DNA of 64,000 nucleotides from Bretschneidera sinensis (Eukaryota > Streptophyta > Magnoliopsida > Brassicales > Akaniaceae): NCBI GenBank assembly GCA_023935145.1, contig CM043702.1:108906088-108970087 (forward strand). Direction: 5' to 3'. Both the position numbers and the translations under genes were made by a program. The notes under the pieces were generated by a model. The model made no database searches. It saw only the letters and a program-made list of their open reading frames with translations, and was not told the origin of the DNA. Of the stretch, positions 1 to 11,900 are shown in pieces (the stretch's first letter is position 1; each line of letters begins with the position of its first letter).

Positions 1-714
1 TTGACAGGGCTATGAATCTGCTATCATATTCAGCCACCGATAAACTTTCCTATCTTAGATGAATAAAATCTCTCTCCTGTTGTGCCCGAAAGGTATCTGG
101 GAAATACTTCGCAAAGAACTCATCCTTAAACTTACTCCAAGCTAAAGGTTATTCTACCTGTGTGCTTACCTTGGGCAAAATATCCTCCCACAATTGAGAA
201 GCCTCACCCTCCAGTATAAAGGAAGCAAAAGCAACCTTCTATCTATCTGACACCGGTAAGATTTTAAAATATTTCTCCACGTGCCTAATCCACTGCTCAG
301 CTTCCACCGGATTTACAGATTCTCTAAAAGACTGAGGTTTAAACTTAAGAAACCTCACAAAACAATCACCTTGCATCTCCTATGCAAACATACCTCTTTC
401 ATGACCTTCTTGCCTCACCACCTCTGGTTTTCTTCTACCTCTTTCCTCTAACCTTCTCTGTAAATTATCAGCCTTTTCTTCCTCTACATTCATCATTTCT
501 ATAGCACAATTAAGGGCTTTTCTCAATTCATCATTCCTACCCTCAGATACTCTCCTACTGGTGCCAGCTGTACTATCCACATGTTTCCTCGTGGGAACCA
601 CATACTCAACTTCCTCTTTTGCTTCAGTTCTCCTAAAAATTGGGGTCTACCACGTCCCCTCTGATTCAGAACTCTACCTATAGCCCGACCACGTGTCATC
701 CTCAGACTCTGCAT
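1..714 (-). pseudogene. gag N-terminal part of Tekay-type gypsy element C (runs off the left edge)
   Basis: Reading leftwards from about 714, the broken frames match the gag start of element D at 28226: a basic N-terminus with RVLNQRGRGRP, then a coiled-coil-like stretch ending NLQRRLEERGRRKPEV, then gag motifs such as CFVRFLKFKPQSFRES and HVEKYFKILP in another frame. Gag packages element RNA into cytoplasmic particles. The frame changes between 380-601 and 523-714 and has stop codons, so this copy is dead. A Met-tRNA-type primer site and an LTR lie directly upstream on the minus strand, which fixes the orientation. The rest of the element lies outside the window. The lineage is inferred from similarity to D, which has a chromodomain. 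Confidence 0.8.
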
Positions 715-786
715 TTAAAATATAGTTTATTTAGAATCTTCCACTTTTTAAGTTCTCATGCAGTCTACAGAATCTTAAAACCTAAT

Positions 787-798
787 GCTCTGATACCA
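787..798 (-). other. Primer binding site of element C (initiator tRNA-Met type)
   Basis: The minus strand reads TGGTATCAGAGC, the usual plant complement of the 3' end of initiator tRNA-Met. It lies four bases (799-802) from the LTR end at 803. Minus-strand DNA synthesis would start here. Confidence 0.85.
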
Positions 799-802
799 AA
801 AT

Positions 803-2504
803 TGTAACAACCCATCCCGGGTTGGTCACCCCCGAGATAGTGTCATCATATTTTTAAAATCACAGCACGACACATATATTCAACAATAAAGCAAAATAAA
901 ACTAACAAGAGTTTTTACTGTAACCCTCAACAAGGGAGGTACATCAATATAATATAATTTAAATATGATATACAACTTAACATGCATGAATATTTACAAA
1001 CAAAACTTTTTACTTTTCATTTTCTCATTTGTCTGAGGATATTGACACACATGTGGCTTACAACGAATGTTTTCGTCTGACTTTCAACCCACCAGACTAC
1101 TAGTCCTGTCTGCTACCTGAAATCATTGTACAATGAGGGATAAACTTCACAAGCTCAGTAAATTTAATTTACTAAAAGTATTCTATCTGCATAATCAGCC
1201 AATTTATATTTAAACATTTATCTCTTATACATCTGGATAATAACATATAGTCTAACATTTAAATAATTACTATCACATTATTCTTCTCCGTATTTTTTTC
1301 TCACTATAACTGTCTCGCTCTGTGAGATTCATTTATCTTACAAATAATTGCACAATAACACATCACACATCCGCATTTCAATAATGCAAGTAAAAATTTA
1401 AAACAGATACAATGCATGAATGCTTATGATGGGAACATCTTCCCACCCGTTGACAGGTTATTATTATCTTAGACCAACCCATTCTCGGTTCTTTACAGCT
1501 TATCCCAGCTATCACATAATTTATTTTCAGCATATACTGACTGTCACGGTGTCCCTTTCATTTCCAGCATATACCGTCTGTCACGGTTGTTCCATTAGAC
1601 CGGCTCCTTCCCGATTCTTTTGGTTATCTTATTTAATGCACATGCATATGAGCAATGATATGAAATATGCTTATAAACCGTACTATAATAATAACATGCA
1701 TAAAAATATTTAAATTGACTACCTTGATCATTTTTAATTTATCATTGAAATAAATTCCCTAAAATTTCTCTCCTCATATTTCACATCTACTGATTAATCA
1801 TAACTCATCAAAATTTTACTTATTTCTTTTATTATTAAATCAACTTATTATTTCACTAATTTCTTCTCCTCATATATCACATAAATTTATTTACTAAGAC
1901 TCATCACGAATTTATTTATCCCATTTACTATTAAATTAACTCATTATTCTAATAATATTTCTTTTCATATAATAATTTTCTACGTGTCCAATATTTATAT
2001 CATACACCTCAATTTAATTTATCTATCACAAAAAAATAAGCTAATAATTAAATTTAATATTATCACTAGATATTTGATTTTTATTTAGGCTACTTAAAAT
2101 AAATCCAATTCACCATGTAGCATTTAAAGCTACCCGTGGATCACCTCCTTGCCTTTTTTCGTTATTCTCTGAAATTTCTCCCCGATTGCTGACCGCCAAC
2201 ACCTGACATAATATTTGTATTCAATTTCTAATTATTTCTTCATTTCTTCATAAACCACACCCTTTGAAAATTCTCACTTTGAATTCAGTAAAATTTTAGG
2301 AAATGCTAAAAATTAAAAAATAAACACTATATTATTACTTTCTGCTTTTCTGATAGCTATTCGTGATTCCCTATAAAATTTCACCATAAACTCCTTTAAA
2401 AATTTACTATTTTAACTTTTCTTTGGTTCCCAAGTGTTTAAGGAAAACAAGTAATTTAAAGGAAAAACTAATGGAAATGGTTAAGTGTAATCACAATTAC
2501 GGAA

Positions 2505-2550
<46 letters not shown>

Positions 2551-2995
2551 GTATATATACACACATATATATATATATATACACACATATATATATATAT
2601 ATATACACACATATATATATATATATATACACACATATATATATATATATATACACATATATATATGCAAACCAAAGTTTGCTTTTAAAAAATACCCAAA
2701 ATCTTCCACGTTTTGATGTGTTGGAGGGCATGCAGGAACCAAAAATACACTTCGAGGTATTTAACTAAACGTGGCAACTGGTGGCAGCACCTGCTGCCAC
2801 GTTTTGGTTGTTTGATTCTTTTTTTAAAATTTTTTTTTCCTTCCTCTATCTTCTACCGCTCCGTACGTTCTGGACGATTTTTTTTTGTCTTTTTCTATTT
2901 GGGACATAAACGTCCTTTTTTGTCTTTTTCTATTTAAATATGCCTTATTTATTAAATTACTTCTTTACCTTTATTTTACAAATACGGATATTACA
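803..2995 (-). repeat. 5' LTR of Tekay-type element C
   Basis: The plus strand starts TGTAACAACCC next to the primer site and ends CGGATATTACA, so the LTR has TGTAA/TTACA inverted ends. The 3' LTR of element D (21203-23377) matches it in both ends, in length (2193 against 2175 bp) and in internal blocks such as the 'acttctttacctttatttta' stretch near the outer end. LTRs above 2 kb fit the Tekay/Del lineage. Near the outer end it holds an (AT)n/(AC)n microsatellite at about 2503-2666. Confidence 0.75.
2503..2666. repeat. (AT)n microsatellite with ACAC interruptions, first copy
   Basis: Long runs of AT are interrupted regularly by ACAC. Apparent open frames here, made only of Tyr, Ile, Cys, Val and Thr, are artefacts of the repeat. 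Confidence 0.95.
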
Positions 2996-3080
2996 GTTTC
3001 ACTAGTTTTCATATGCTTGCTTATCGTAATCTGCACTCTCGTCATATCTACCTTCTTTAAAGGGAGTGACTTTAGGTAAT
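2667..3080. repeat. Tandem duplication, copy 1: LTR outer end plus flank
   Basis: This block begins GCAAACCAAAGTTTGC and ends GACTTTAGGTAAT. It recurs 534 bases later at 3201-3615 with almost no change; the clearest difference is in a T/A run (about 2822-2840 against 3352-3373). It includes the last part of the element C LTR (to 2995) and about 85 bp beyond it. Confidence 0.9.
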
Positions 3081-3162
3081 ATATATATATATATATATAC
3101 ATATATACACATATATACATATATACACATATATACATATATACACATATATATATATATAT

Positions 3163-3200
<38 letters not shown>
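3081..3200. repeat. (AT)n microsatellite with ACAC interruptions, second copy
   Basis: Microsatellite between the two copies of the duplicated block. It is similar in kind to 2503-2666 but has shorter AT runs. Confidence 0.95.
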
Positions 3201-3203
<3 letters not shown>

Positions 3204-3615
3204 AACCAAAGTTTGCTTTTAAAAAATACCCAAAATCTTCCACGTTTTGATGTGTTGGAGGGCATGCAGGAACCAAAAATACACTTCGAGGTATTTAACT
3301 AAACGTGGCAACTGGTGGCAGCACCTGCTGCCACGTTTTGGTTGTTTGATTCTTTTTTTAAAAAAAAATTTTTCCTTCCTCTATCTTCTACCGCTCCGTA
3401 CGTTCTGGACGATTTTTTTTTGTCTTTTTCTATTTGGGACATAAACGTCCTTTTTTGTCTTTTTCTATTTAAATATGCCTTATTTATTAAATTACTTCTT
3501 TACCTTTATTTTACAAATACGGATATTACAGTTTCACTAGTTTTCATATGCTTGCTTATCGTAATCTGCACTCTCGTCATATCTACCTTCTTTAAAGGGA
3601 GTGACTTTAGGTAAT
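3201..3615. repeat. Tandem duplication, copy 2
   Basis: Near-identical second copy of 2667-3080. After it the sequence continues TGACCCAGATTC, unlike copy 1, which runs into AT repeats. Near-identity implies a recent event, probably unequal exchange or slippage through the AT tract. Confidence 0.9.
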
Positions 3616-6428
3616 GACCCAGATTCATGGGTCTCAGGTGAAAAAGAGCGGTACCTACAATTAGTGTTGATTATGTTTTTCATTTAAGTCTTTAAACTAA
3701 AAAAAATTATATTTCTTGGTATGATTCACAACTTACTGAAAAGAAATTATTTATCTCTGCTTTTGTTTCTTTAGTCTTTAAATTCGTTTAACGCTTTGGG
3801 AAGTTCACATCCTTGAAATTATTTGGAAACATCACTTAAGTAATAGAATGAAAAGGACTGCATTTAAAAAGGGGAAAGATTGCCCCATCTTATTTGGATA
3901 CTAGGTCATCCATTTTTATGAGAATTGTTCGCTTCCTAAATTTCAGTAATGCCTAAACCAGCTCCTCAACCTCCTTGTAGAAAGTAGTGAAAAGATGTAT
4001 ATACTATGGTACTGATTTCAAGATGTGTGATAAGCTCAATTCTTTCGTGCACATATGGTTGTAACTTGAATATTGGAACTATGATAAATGAATGTCCTAA
4101 AACATTTGCATGAAAGTAATTGTAATGCAATTCCATTACCATTTTGAGAGTAGTAGCAACGATTTCAAATTTTCGGTTTATAGCAAATGAATTTACTTCA
4201 ACATCTCTTTTAATTAATTACACAAAGACCTAAATGCTTGATTTGGTCTGGAATTCATATTTTCACAAGTTGATAGTAAATTAAGGTGTAGTTGGAAGTA
4301 TTACACAAGCAATGAAAACATGGTTTGTGCTTCCTTTTTTTAAATTTTTTTGTTTCCTTCTCTTTCTTTCTCTATAATCTATGATTGGTTTTTGAAGCTC
4401 AGTATACCCAAGAATATAATTGCTAAGCTAATAGACATATTTGTCTTTCAGGCCAAGTTTCGTTTTATAGCAATATTTTTTATTTTGAGTCTCCTGGTCT
4501 TTGTCTAAACTATGGATTTGGAGCCAAGGAAGACAAGGAGTCAAGGAAGATTCCGATCAAAGCATACAATTTTTTTTTTTTTATAAAAAAAATCTCTTTA
4601 TATTTGTCTTATGAAATTGATCCTATTTTTTACAATTCTATTACCATTTTGATAGTAGTAGCTCTTTTTACCTTAATACCAATGATGTAATGTGCCATAC
4701 ATTTTCCACCCAATCCAGCATTATTAAAAAAAATCAAGCATTATTAAAAATAGAGTTATTGAGATCTTGAGAGTAGCCTAGTTAGATTTTCTTTATCTGT
4801 TAATTGTGGAGGAACTGATCTAATTTATGAAATGCAGTTTTTCAAATTCTCAAATTGTTGTAATTTTTTATTATGTTTTTGGGTTGCTATTTTCAAGATC
4901 ATACAACAGTTTTTTTTTTGGTTTTCCAGGTGATTTCCATGTTCTCTCACTTTTTTCCTTTTTTTCTCATGTCTAAGGATTTTTCTTATCTCTATTTTTC
5001 TATGAATTGGAACATGTAGCAGGGTCATACACCAGTTTTTCTAGAAAATTGGAATCGGAAGAGTTGCGTTGTTAAGAATTTTGTCTTAGCAATTTGCGGA
5101 GCATAATACATGTACCACCAATTTATATGCCTTCTAAAAGATTATTATAGGTTTTGTTATTTTTGCTTTTATTTTGTCTGAATCGGAAGAGTTGAAGTAT
5201 TAGGATTGTTGAGGGAGCTCTTGATATTTGCTCGATTTGCTTTCTCTTTGCCAGTTGATTTCCATCTTTTCTCAAAATAAAGTAATTACTTATAGCCAGT
5301 CTGAGATTCATGGTCAGTCGATTGAACTAATCTAATGAACGTACATGTTAGGTTTATTAGTAGGTTATTACTTCAAATGAAGATAAGTTTATTGGTCTGG
5401 TAGTCAAGGATAACACAATTTAACTTCCTACATGAATGTTGTTGCAGTCAATAATTTAACTGAAGAAAAATGCATTTGGATAGCATTTGAATCTGTTATG
5501 ACTTTTGAGAATGGTTTTGCAATCTTTCTTCTTTGCTCTTTATTTTGTATTACCTTTCATCAAACAAAAATTAAACGTTTTATATACTAGACAAAGTTTA
5601 TTTTTCTTTTATTTTCTTGGAACCTGAACATATTTGTTGTTTTTATATGTTCAATCAAACAGATAACCTACGAGAAATGACCATTTAAATTGCAAATGGT
5701 AAACCAAGATGATATCGATTTGTTTCGGTCTCTTTTTTTATTATAAAAAGGCAGTTCGATTCCCTTTTTAATTATTTATATAACTTTCACAAATAATGTT
5801 GAATTGTTAGATTTATAAATATTGTTGAGGTATATTTGATTGTAGTATTAGTTAATTTAATGTATTGCTCTGTTATGTGCTTTTGCTTTGATAATTAGTG
5901 AGTTATATATATTAGTATCTCAACAAGCGTTAACACGTGTATTGATCTGCTTTCTATTGGATTGAATGAAATAATAGCATCTCAACATACGCTAACGCGC
6001 GTATTGATCTGTTTTTTCATCGGATTGTTATAAAAGAAAACTAAAGAAAAAGGTAAATCATCCAATTATTTTTCCTTTTACAATTCTCTTACCTAACAAG
6101 AAGTATTGCCTTCTTATTCCTTTTCATTTTTTTTGGTAAACATTTTTCCTCCCCACGCCATAGCCTTACATTATTCTCTTTCCATTTTATAAGAGCAACA
6201 CAATCAATAGATGGAGTGAAAATTTGTGATATATTTTTCATTGATAAAGTGCTTTATGACAATTGAATATGATAAAATACAAATTTCAATAATCGTTGAG
6301 ATATAGTGAATCGATAACAAATGCAAAATAAAGGAGCTAACTGAGGTAAAATGTTAAATCTTGAATTTGGAGGATTTTGAGGGATTGCTTTGGGTTATGG
6401 TCCTTGTGTTATTTTCCATATAAGGATT
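3616..6428. other. AT-rich intergenic sequence, no gene recognised
   Basis: No open frame here gave a recognisable protein on either strand. A short imperfect direct repeat (about 50 bp) lies at about 5916-5965 and 5973-6025, sharing 'ATCTCAACA' and 'GTATTGATCTG'. A poly-T tract lies at about 4568-4585. Diverged transposon ends could be hidden here. Confidence 0.6.
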
Positions 6429-7111
6429 TTAAGGGATTGCTTCAGATTTAATGGTTTTATTATCTTCCATACCCACACCACCGGTGGTACCTACGTTGGT
6501 ACCATCGAAGACACCAATCTTGGACCTTAAAAACAGCAACCTATGCTTAGAGAGTGGTTTCACAAATTGATCTTTTATGAACATATGAGACATTTGGAGT
6601 TGATTCTTGTTGACCAGATCTTGAACAAAATGAATATCAATAATGATACGTTTCATTTTGGAGTGGAAAACATGATGGGGGCACGAGAGTGAGACCGAGC
6701 TCACTTGAAAGATTTTGATTCCATGCAATTTCAGCAGCTATGGTAACAAGTGCTCGATATTCAGCCTCTATGGAAAGCGAGCAACTGATCTTTGCTTACA
6801 GGATCGCTAGGAGATAGGATTATCACCTAAGTAGATTAAATAGGCAGAGGTTAAGGTAAAGTTGTCCTAATCACCTGCCAAATCGGCATTGGAGTACGCA
6901 TGAAGAAAAAATAGGCTTGCTTTTTTATGACAACATCACGATATAGAGTTTCCTAGGGATATATGAGGAGTCTTTTAACAGCTTTCCAATGGAGAAGAGA
7001 TGGATGATGCATGAATTGAGCCAATTTGTTGATGGCAAAGGCAATGTTCAGCATAGTGAGAGGTAAATATCGTAGAGCTCCAATGAATTTACTGTATTCA
7101 CTAGCAGTGTT
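6429..7111 (-). pseudogene. Copia reverse transcriptase C-terminus and RNase H remnant
   Basis: On the minus strand, about 7110-6953 encodes a copia RT tail: SKFIGALRYLPLT, then IAFAINKLAQFMHHPS, then HWKAVKRLL, the familiar 'Y.R.VGALQYLT..RPDIAFAVN..CQFMH.P...HW.AVKRILRYL' block. About 6728-6440 encodes the RNase H end: 'IIIDIHFVQDLVNK', 'LQMSHMFIKDQFVKPLSK', 'FLRSKIGV'. The pieces are in different frames and separated by stops. Homology ends abruptly near 7111, where unrelated sequence begins. This is an old Ty1/copia fragment; no LTR was found beside it. Confidence 0.85.
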
Positions 7112-7767
7112 TTGAAAGACGGTCTTTGGACGCGTCCAGGGGCGAAGCGAAGCAAAAACGCTCGAGGGCATATAAATTTGGACGTATTTTCTATGGGGCG
7201 AACATTTTTCAAGTTGGGTCGTATATCCAAACCAAAAGCATATGTATTTTACTCCCGAGCGTACGCCTTATGAATTTTTTTTAATCACATCAAACATATC
7301 ACTGATATATAAACACATAAGCTTTAACCCAAATTTTCAAATTAATAACAGAATTAACACCCAAAGAAAAATAAAAACAACAAATTGAAAAATAATTCTT
7401 TTTTTAAAAGTGGAACCTAGCAACGGAGAAGGTCCAGGGGGTGACAAGTACTGTACACATCTTCAATGCCTCCACCGATGGCGGATTTGGAGTCCATGTC
7501 AGGCACCGATCTATCTCTCATCTCCTTCATCGTACTCTCCTCTCCATCTTCACTGTTGATCCTCTATTTTTTCTCCCAAAATAACATTCGTTTGAGCTCA
7601 AAACGACTGGAACTACTAATCTCTTGCACAGCAAACTAATATACTGGAGTTTGTGCAGTTGCTACTCTGTTTTTAACAAAAATAAGACAGAGGAAGTCTC
7701 AAAACTTAAAATTCAAAAATCAAAATCAAAATCATTTGCTCTAACAGTTAATAATTTTTTTATCTTA
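7112..7767. other. Unassigned sequence left of the Pack-MULE
   Basis: Moderately GC-rich at 7112-7240 and 7420-7560, AT-rich otherwise. No protein or repeat family was recognised. Confidence 0.5.
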
Positions 7768-7882
7768 GCTTAAATGCAAATAATCTACTGCGTTTAAGGG
7801 TTAGGACGATTTTCCCCTCAGTTTACAAAGGGGGCAATTTAAACCCTCACTTTGCAAAACTTAAGCAATGTATCCCCTTTCT
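7768..7882. repeat. Left terminal inverted repeat of the Pack-MULE
   Basis: Contains TGCAAATAAT, then GATTTTCCCCTCAGTTTACA, CCCTCACTTT and AACTTAAGCAATGTATCCCC. All occur in the same order in the reverse complement of 20731-20846. Confidence 0.8.
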
Positions 7883-7968
7883 AACACCATCAAACGCCAT
7901 CTCTAGTTTGCGGCTTATGTTCCCATGAGCTCAACCCCACCTTATAAAGCGGGGGCTGCCACCGTCAA

Positions 7969-8276
7969 ATGTCTCTTGTCCAATCCTCCACCATTGATTC
8001 CTCCATCCACCAGCGCATTACCGTAACCGCTACCATCTCCAACGGCCACGATCATCGCCTCTCCTCCAAGTGCAAGTTGGATGATTACACCTCTTTCGTC
8101 GATGATGACGATGGTGATGACGTCGATGATGACGACGGTGACAACCCCTACGTCTATGACGCGGGAGTCAAGGATGCGCAAGGACGAGCCCAACGTGGTC
8201 AATTCCTCATCCGACGGGTCATCTCTCCTCCTTGATTCTCCTGCTGCCACGACCTATCATATTCGATCATCGTCGG
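7969..8276 (+). pseudogene. UPL5: UPL5-like captured gene fragment, part 1 (N-terminus)
   Basis: ATG at 7969 begins MSLVQSSTID, followed by HRLSSKCKLDDY and an acidic Asp run, then in frame +2 VRMRKDEP-like sequence (RMRKDEPNVVNSSSDGSS) and LDSPAATTYH. From memory this order resembles the N-terminus of plant UPL5, a HECT E3 ubiquitin ligase: Ser-rich start, KRKLDDY, Asp run, RMRKDE. The frame changes inside the Asp run, so the copy is already broken. It ends at the insertion point of Tat element A. Part 2 resumes at 19821. Confidence 0.7.
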
Positions 8277-8919
8277 TGATACTACCAAAATATGACACTC
8301 TAATAGGAGGAGGACACGTGGATCATCGTGATCCCAGAATTCAAAGAGACACGCGGACCATTCAGGCCCAGACAGTTGGATCTCCAGGTCATGACCGCCC
8401 TTCAGGGCATCATTGCCTCCAGCTGGGCCTCCAGGTCATAACCGCCCTCAGGGGCATCTTGGCCCCAGCTGGGCCTCCACGTCACCACCGCCCTCCGAAC
8501 CATCATTACCCAACCAAGTTGGGACGTCAGATCTAAACACCGTCTTACGCATAGACGGCTCTGGAGTAAGCCAACAAGGCAAAAGCCCTACTGAACGGTT
8601 CTCAGCTTCCTAGCTGGGCCTCATAGGCATCATTACCCAACCCAGTTGGGGTATCCTGTCACAGCTGCCCCGACCCACTACCGCCTCCGAATATCACCGC
8701 CTCCGAAACTCTATAAAAGGACTTGGTAAGCGGTCCAAAAGAGGGACGAAGCTTTTCAGCTTTAAACACATACAACCTTGATCTTTTGCTAACTTAAGCA
8801 TCGGAGCATCCTCGGAGGCATCCCCTCCGTCGACCCCAATAGCTAATCTCCCTTTCTCTGTGCAGGTACTTCTACAGGCTAAACATCCAGCTCAGCAACA
8901 CTCATTTTTGGCATCAACA
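8277..8919 (+). repeat. 5' LTR of element A
   Basis: Begins TGATACTACC and ends GGCATCAACA. The five differences from the 3' LTR are all transitions: T/C near the start, A/G and G/A in the region of 8440-8455, C/T in the 'GGAGGCATCC' region and A/G three bases from the end. Confidence 0.97.
8712..8720 (+). promoter_or_regulatory. TATA box of the element A LTR promoter
   Basis: TATAAAAGG inside the 5' LTR; the 3' LTR has it at 19608-19616. It is the likely core promoter for the genomic transcript. About 90 bp downstream lies GGAGCATCCTCGGAGG, a motif also found in the LTR of element B. Confidence 0.8.
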
Positions 8920-8940
8920 GATTGACACCGTCTGTGGGAA
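8920..8940 (+). other. Primer binding site of element A
   Basis: Directly after the LTR, GATTGACACCGTCTGTGGGA resembles the 'TTGGCGCCGTCTGTGGGAA' type seen in many plant gypsy elements. Element B has AATTGGCGCTGTCCATGGGA at the same place. I do not assign the tRNA. Confidence 0.7.
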
Positions 8941-8997
8941 GTCCACATCTCTCGCTGACAGTAACAGCGAAGAAGTCAAAAGAACTCATCTGTTAGC

Positions 8998-11900
8998 ATG
9001 CCTCCAAAAACACCCGCCAGGGATCTAGGCGCTCGCGTGCTACGGTCGGGAGACAGTTCTTCAGCCGAACCCGAGGTTCACCCGAATGAAGGCACACTCC
9101 AGGCGCAATTCGCAGAGCTTGCACACCTGGTGGCCGATCTGGCTGCCGAAGTTCGCAGAAGACCTCAGCAGACGCTGCCACTCCCATCGCTGGAACCAGG
9201 TCACAATGTTTCCACTGACCGCCGCCCACCAGCGGATGTCTGCTCGGCAACCCACTTACCTCCCCCAGCCAAGTTCAGAGAGAGTCCCGTGCCCAAGAAC
9301 AGCGAAGGGTTCGACAAACGGATCGAGGACATAGAGGGACGCATCAATGAGGCGTTTAAAGAACGCGGCCACAGTATTAGCGATGATCTCGACGTACAGG
9401 ACCCACCTTTCATACAAGAAGTCCTTGACGCCCCCCTCCCACACAATTTTCGGATGCCACAAATCAAACTTTACGATGGATCCACAGATCCCTTAGATCA
9501 CCTCCAGCACTACCGAACCACAATGACCCTCCATAGACATTCGGACCCTGTGATTTGCATAGCGTTTCCATTAACCCTAGAGAAAGCGGCTGGGACGTGG
9601 TATTCCCGCTTGAAACCAGGGGGTATTCGCACCTTCAAAGACCTAAGCTATGCCTTCGCCTCACATTTCATCAGCAGCAAAGGACCAAAGAAAACTTCGG
9701 AGTCTCTGTTTAATATTGTCCAGTCAAAAGGAGAGAAGCTTCGCGCCTATATTTCCAGATTCAACACTGCAGCTTGGGAGATCCCAGACCTTGATCCCAA
9801 TGTTCAGCTCCTGGCATTCAAAAATGGATTAAGATCCGGATTCTTCAGCTCAAAACTCATCAGACATCCGCCTATGGACATGAATGAAGTCTTGGCGCGA
9901 GCCGAAAAATACATGCTAGCAGAAGATGATCAAGCATTCCGAAGAGAAAGCGAAGGAGATACGGAAAAGAGGAAGAGAGGCCCCACTAGTCCCAGCCTTG
10001 AACCCTCTAAGCGGCCGTTTCGCGAGGAGAAACCCAGAACCCTCAGGCCTTTCGAGGATATATCCCGGACTCTTGCAACCTACGGAACCAGAGCCAGAAC
10101 TCCGGGGCAAATCCACCGCTATGCACCACTGAATGCCTCCAGGACCAACATTCTGATGCAGATTCATGACAGGGACCTCTTGCAATGGCCTTCAAGGCCG
10201 CCAAACCTCAACCCGGATCGCAATACTTGGTGTAGGTTCTACAGAAACTTCGGCCATGATACGGAAGAGTGTAAGGCCTTAAAAAATCAGATCGAGGCCC
10301 TCATCAATCGAGGGCATCTAAAAGAATACGTCGGGCCACGACAGGAGAAATATGATGAACGATCGCGTAGAAGCCCTGAACGTCCTTATGAACGAAACAG
10401 ACCTGCAAGGGTAGCCCGGAAGAGCCTGGGGCCAAGTTATAGGGAGCCCAGCCAGAAAAAACCGGAGGTCCCCGTGGCGAAGATTATCAAAACCATTTAC
10501 GGAGGACTCGTTGCTGGCGGGGGGTCCCATGCTCGCAGTAGGTCTTATGCTAGGTCAATAGCCTCTGTTGCTGGACCTCAGAAAAGACCTAGGACCGGAG
10601 AGACTATTTTTTTTTCGGACGAAGACTTGGAAGGAGTGCAGATCCCACACGACGATGCTGTCGTAATTTCACTCCTTGTGGCTAACCATGAGATAAGACG
10701 AGTCCTAGTCGATAACGGGAGCTCGGCCGACATCCTCTTTTATGATGCTTTTCACCAAATGCATCTGGGCGATGCACATCTGGAGCTGGTCTCCACCCCA
10801 CTCTATGGCTTCTCAGGGGGACCGGTCTTTACAGAAGGCAGCATAACTCTCCCGGTAACTGCGGGAACGGCACCTCAAACAACAACCGTACATTCCACTT
10901 TGTTAATTGTCCGACAACCCTCCTCCTACAATATGATACTCGGACGACCCACGCTGAATAAACTCCGAGCGGTTGTCTCTACCCATCATCTCAAAATCAA
11001 ATTCCCCACGACAGACAGAGTAGGCGAGATCAAAGGAGATCAACGAACCGCCAGATCCTGTTATCTCAATGCAATAAAAGGTAAAAAGACGGAAGCCCTA
11101 CCACTCGAACTGGATGACCTTAGGGATGAAGCAAGCAACCTACGAGGTAGGCCCGGAGAAGATGTACTCACAATCCCCCTTGGCGAAAATAGCACCAAAA
11201 CTGTTCAAATTGGTTCCAACCTGTCCAGCACTTTTCAAGAATCTCTATTAGCCCTTCTACGGGCAAACCAAGATCTATTCGCCTGGACTGCTGCAGATAT
11301 GCCAGGAATCAGCCCTGACGTCATCGTACATCGCTTGAGTGTTGACCCGACCCACAAACCGGTTATTCAGAAGAAAAGGTCGTTTGCTTCTGAGCGACAG
11401 GCAGTTGTTCGGGCAGAAGTTGAGAAATTACGTTCGGCTGACTTCATCCGAGAGGTGAGCTATCCGAACTGGGTATCTAATGTTGTAATGGTAAAAAAGG
11501 CAAACGGCAAGTGGCGAATTTGTATAGACTTTTCTGATCTCAATAAAGCCTGTCCTAAAGACAGTTTTCCTTTGCCCCGGATTGATCAACTCGTTGACGC
11601 AACATCCGGCCATGAGCTGTTAACATTCATGGATGCTTACTCCGGGTATAACCAAATCCTTATGCATCCGCCTGACCAAGAGAAGACGGCATTTATCACA
11701 GAGCAAGGCCTATATTGTTATAGGGTCATGCCGTTCGGTTTGAAAAATGCTGGAGCCATTTACCAGAGACTAGTAAACAAGATATTCAAAGAGCAGATGG
11801 GTCGGAATATGGAAGTATATGTGGACGACATGCTGGTCAAAAGCGTCAAAACATAAGACCACGAGGCAGATCTCCAAGAAGCTTTTGACATACTCCGCCA

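Noticed and set aside
2423..3302. Tyr/Ile-rich open frames in the AT microsatellites
   Set aside because: Low-complexity translation of (AT)n/(AC)n; seen in several frames of both strands.
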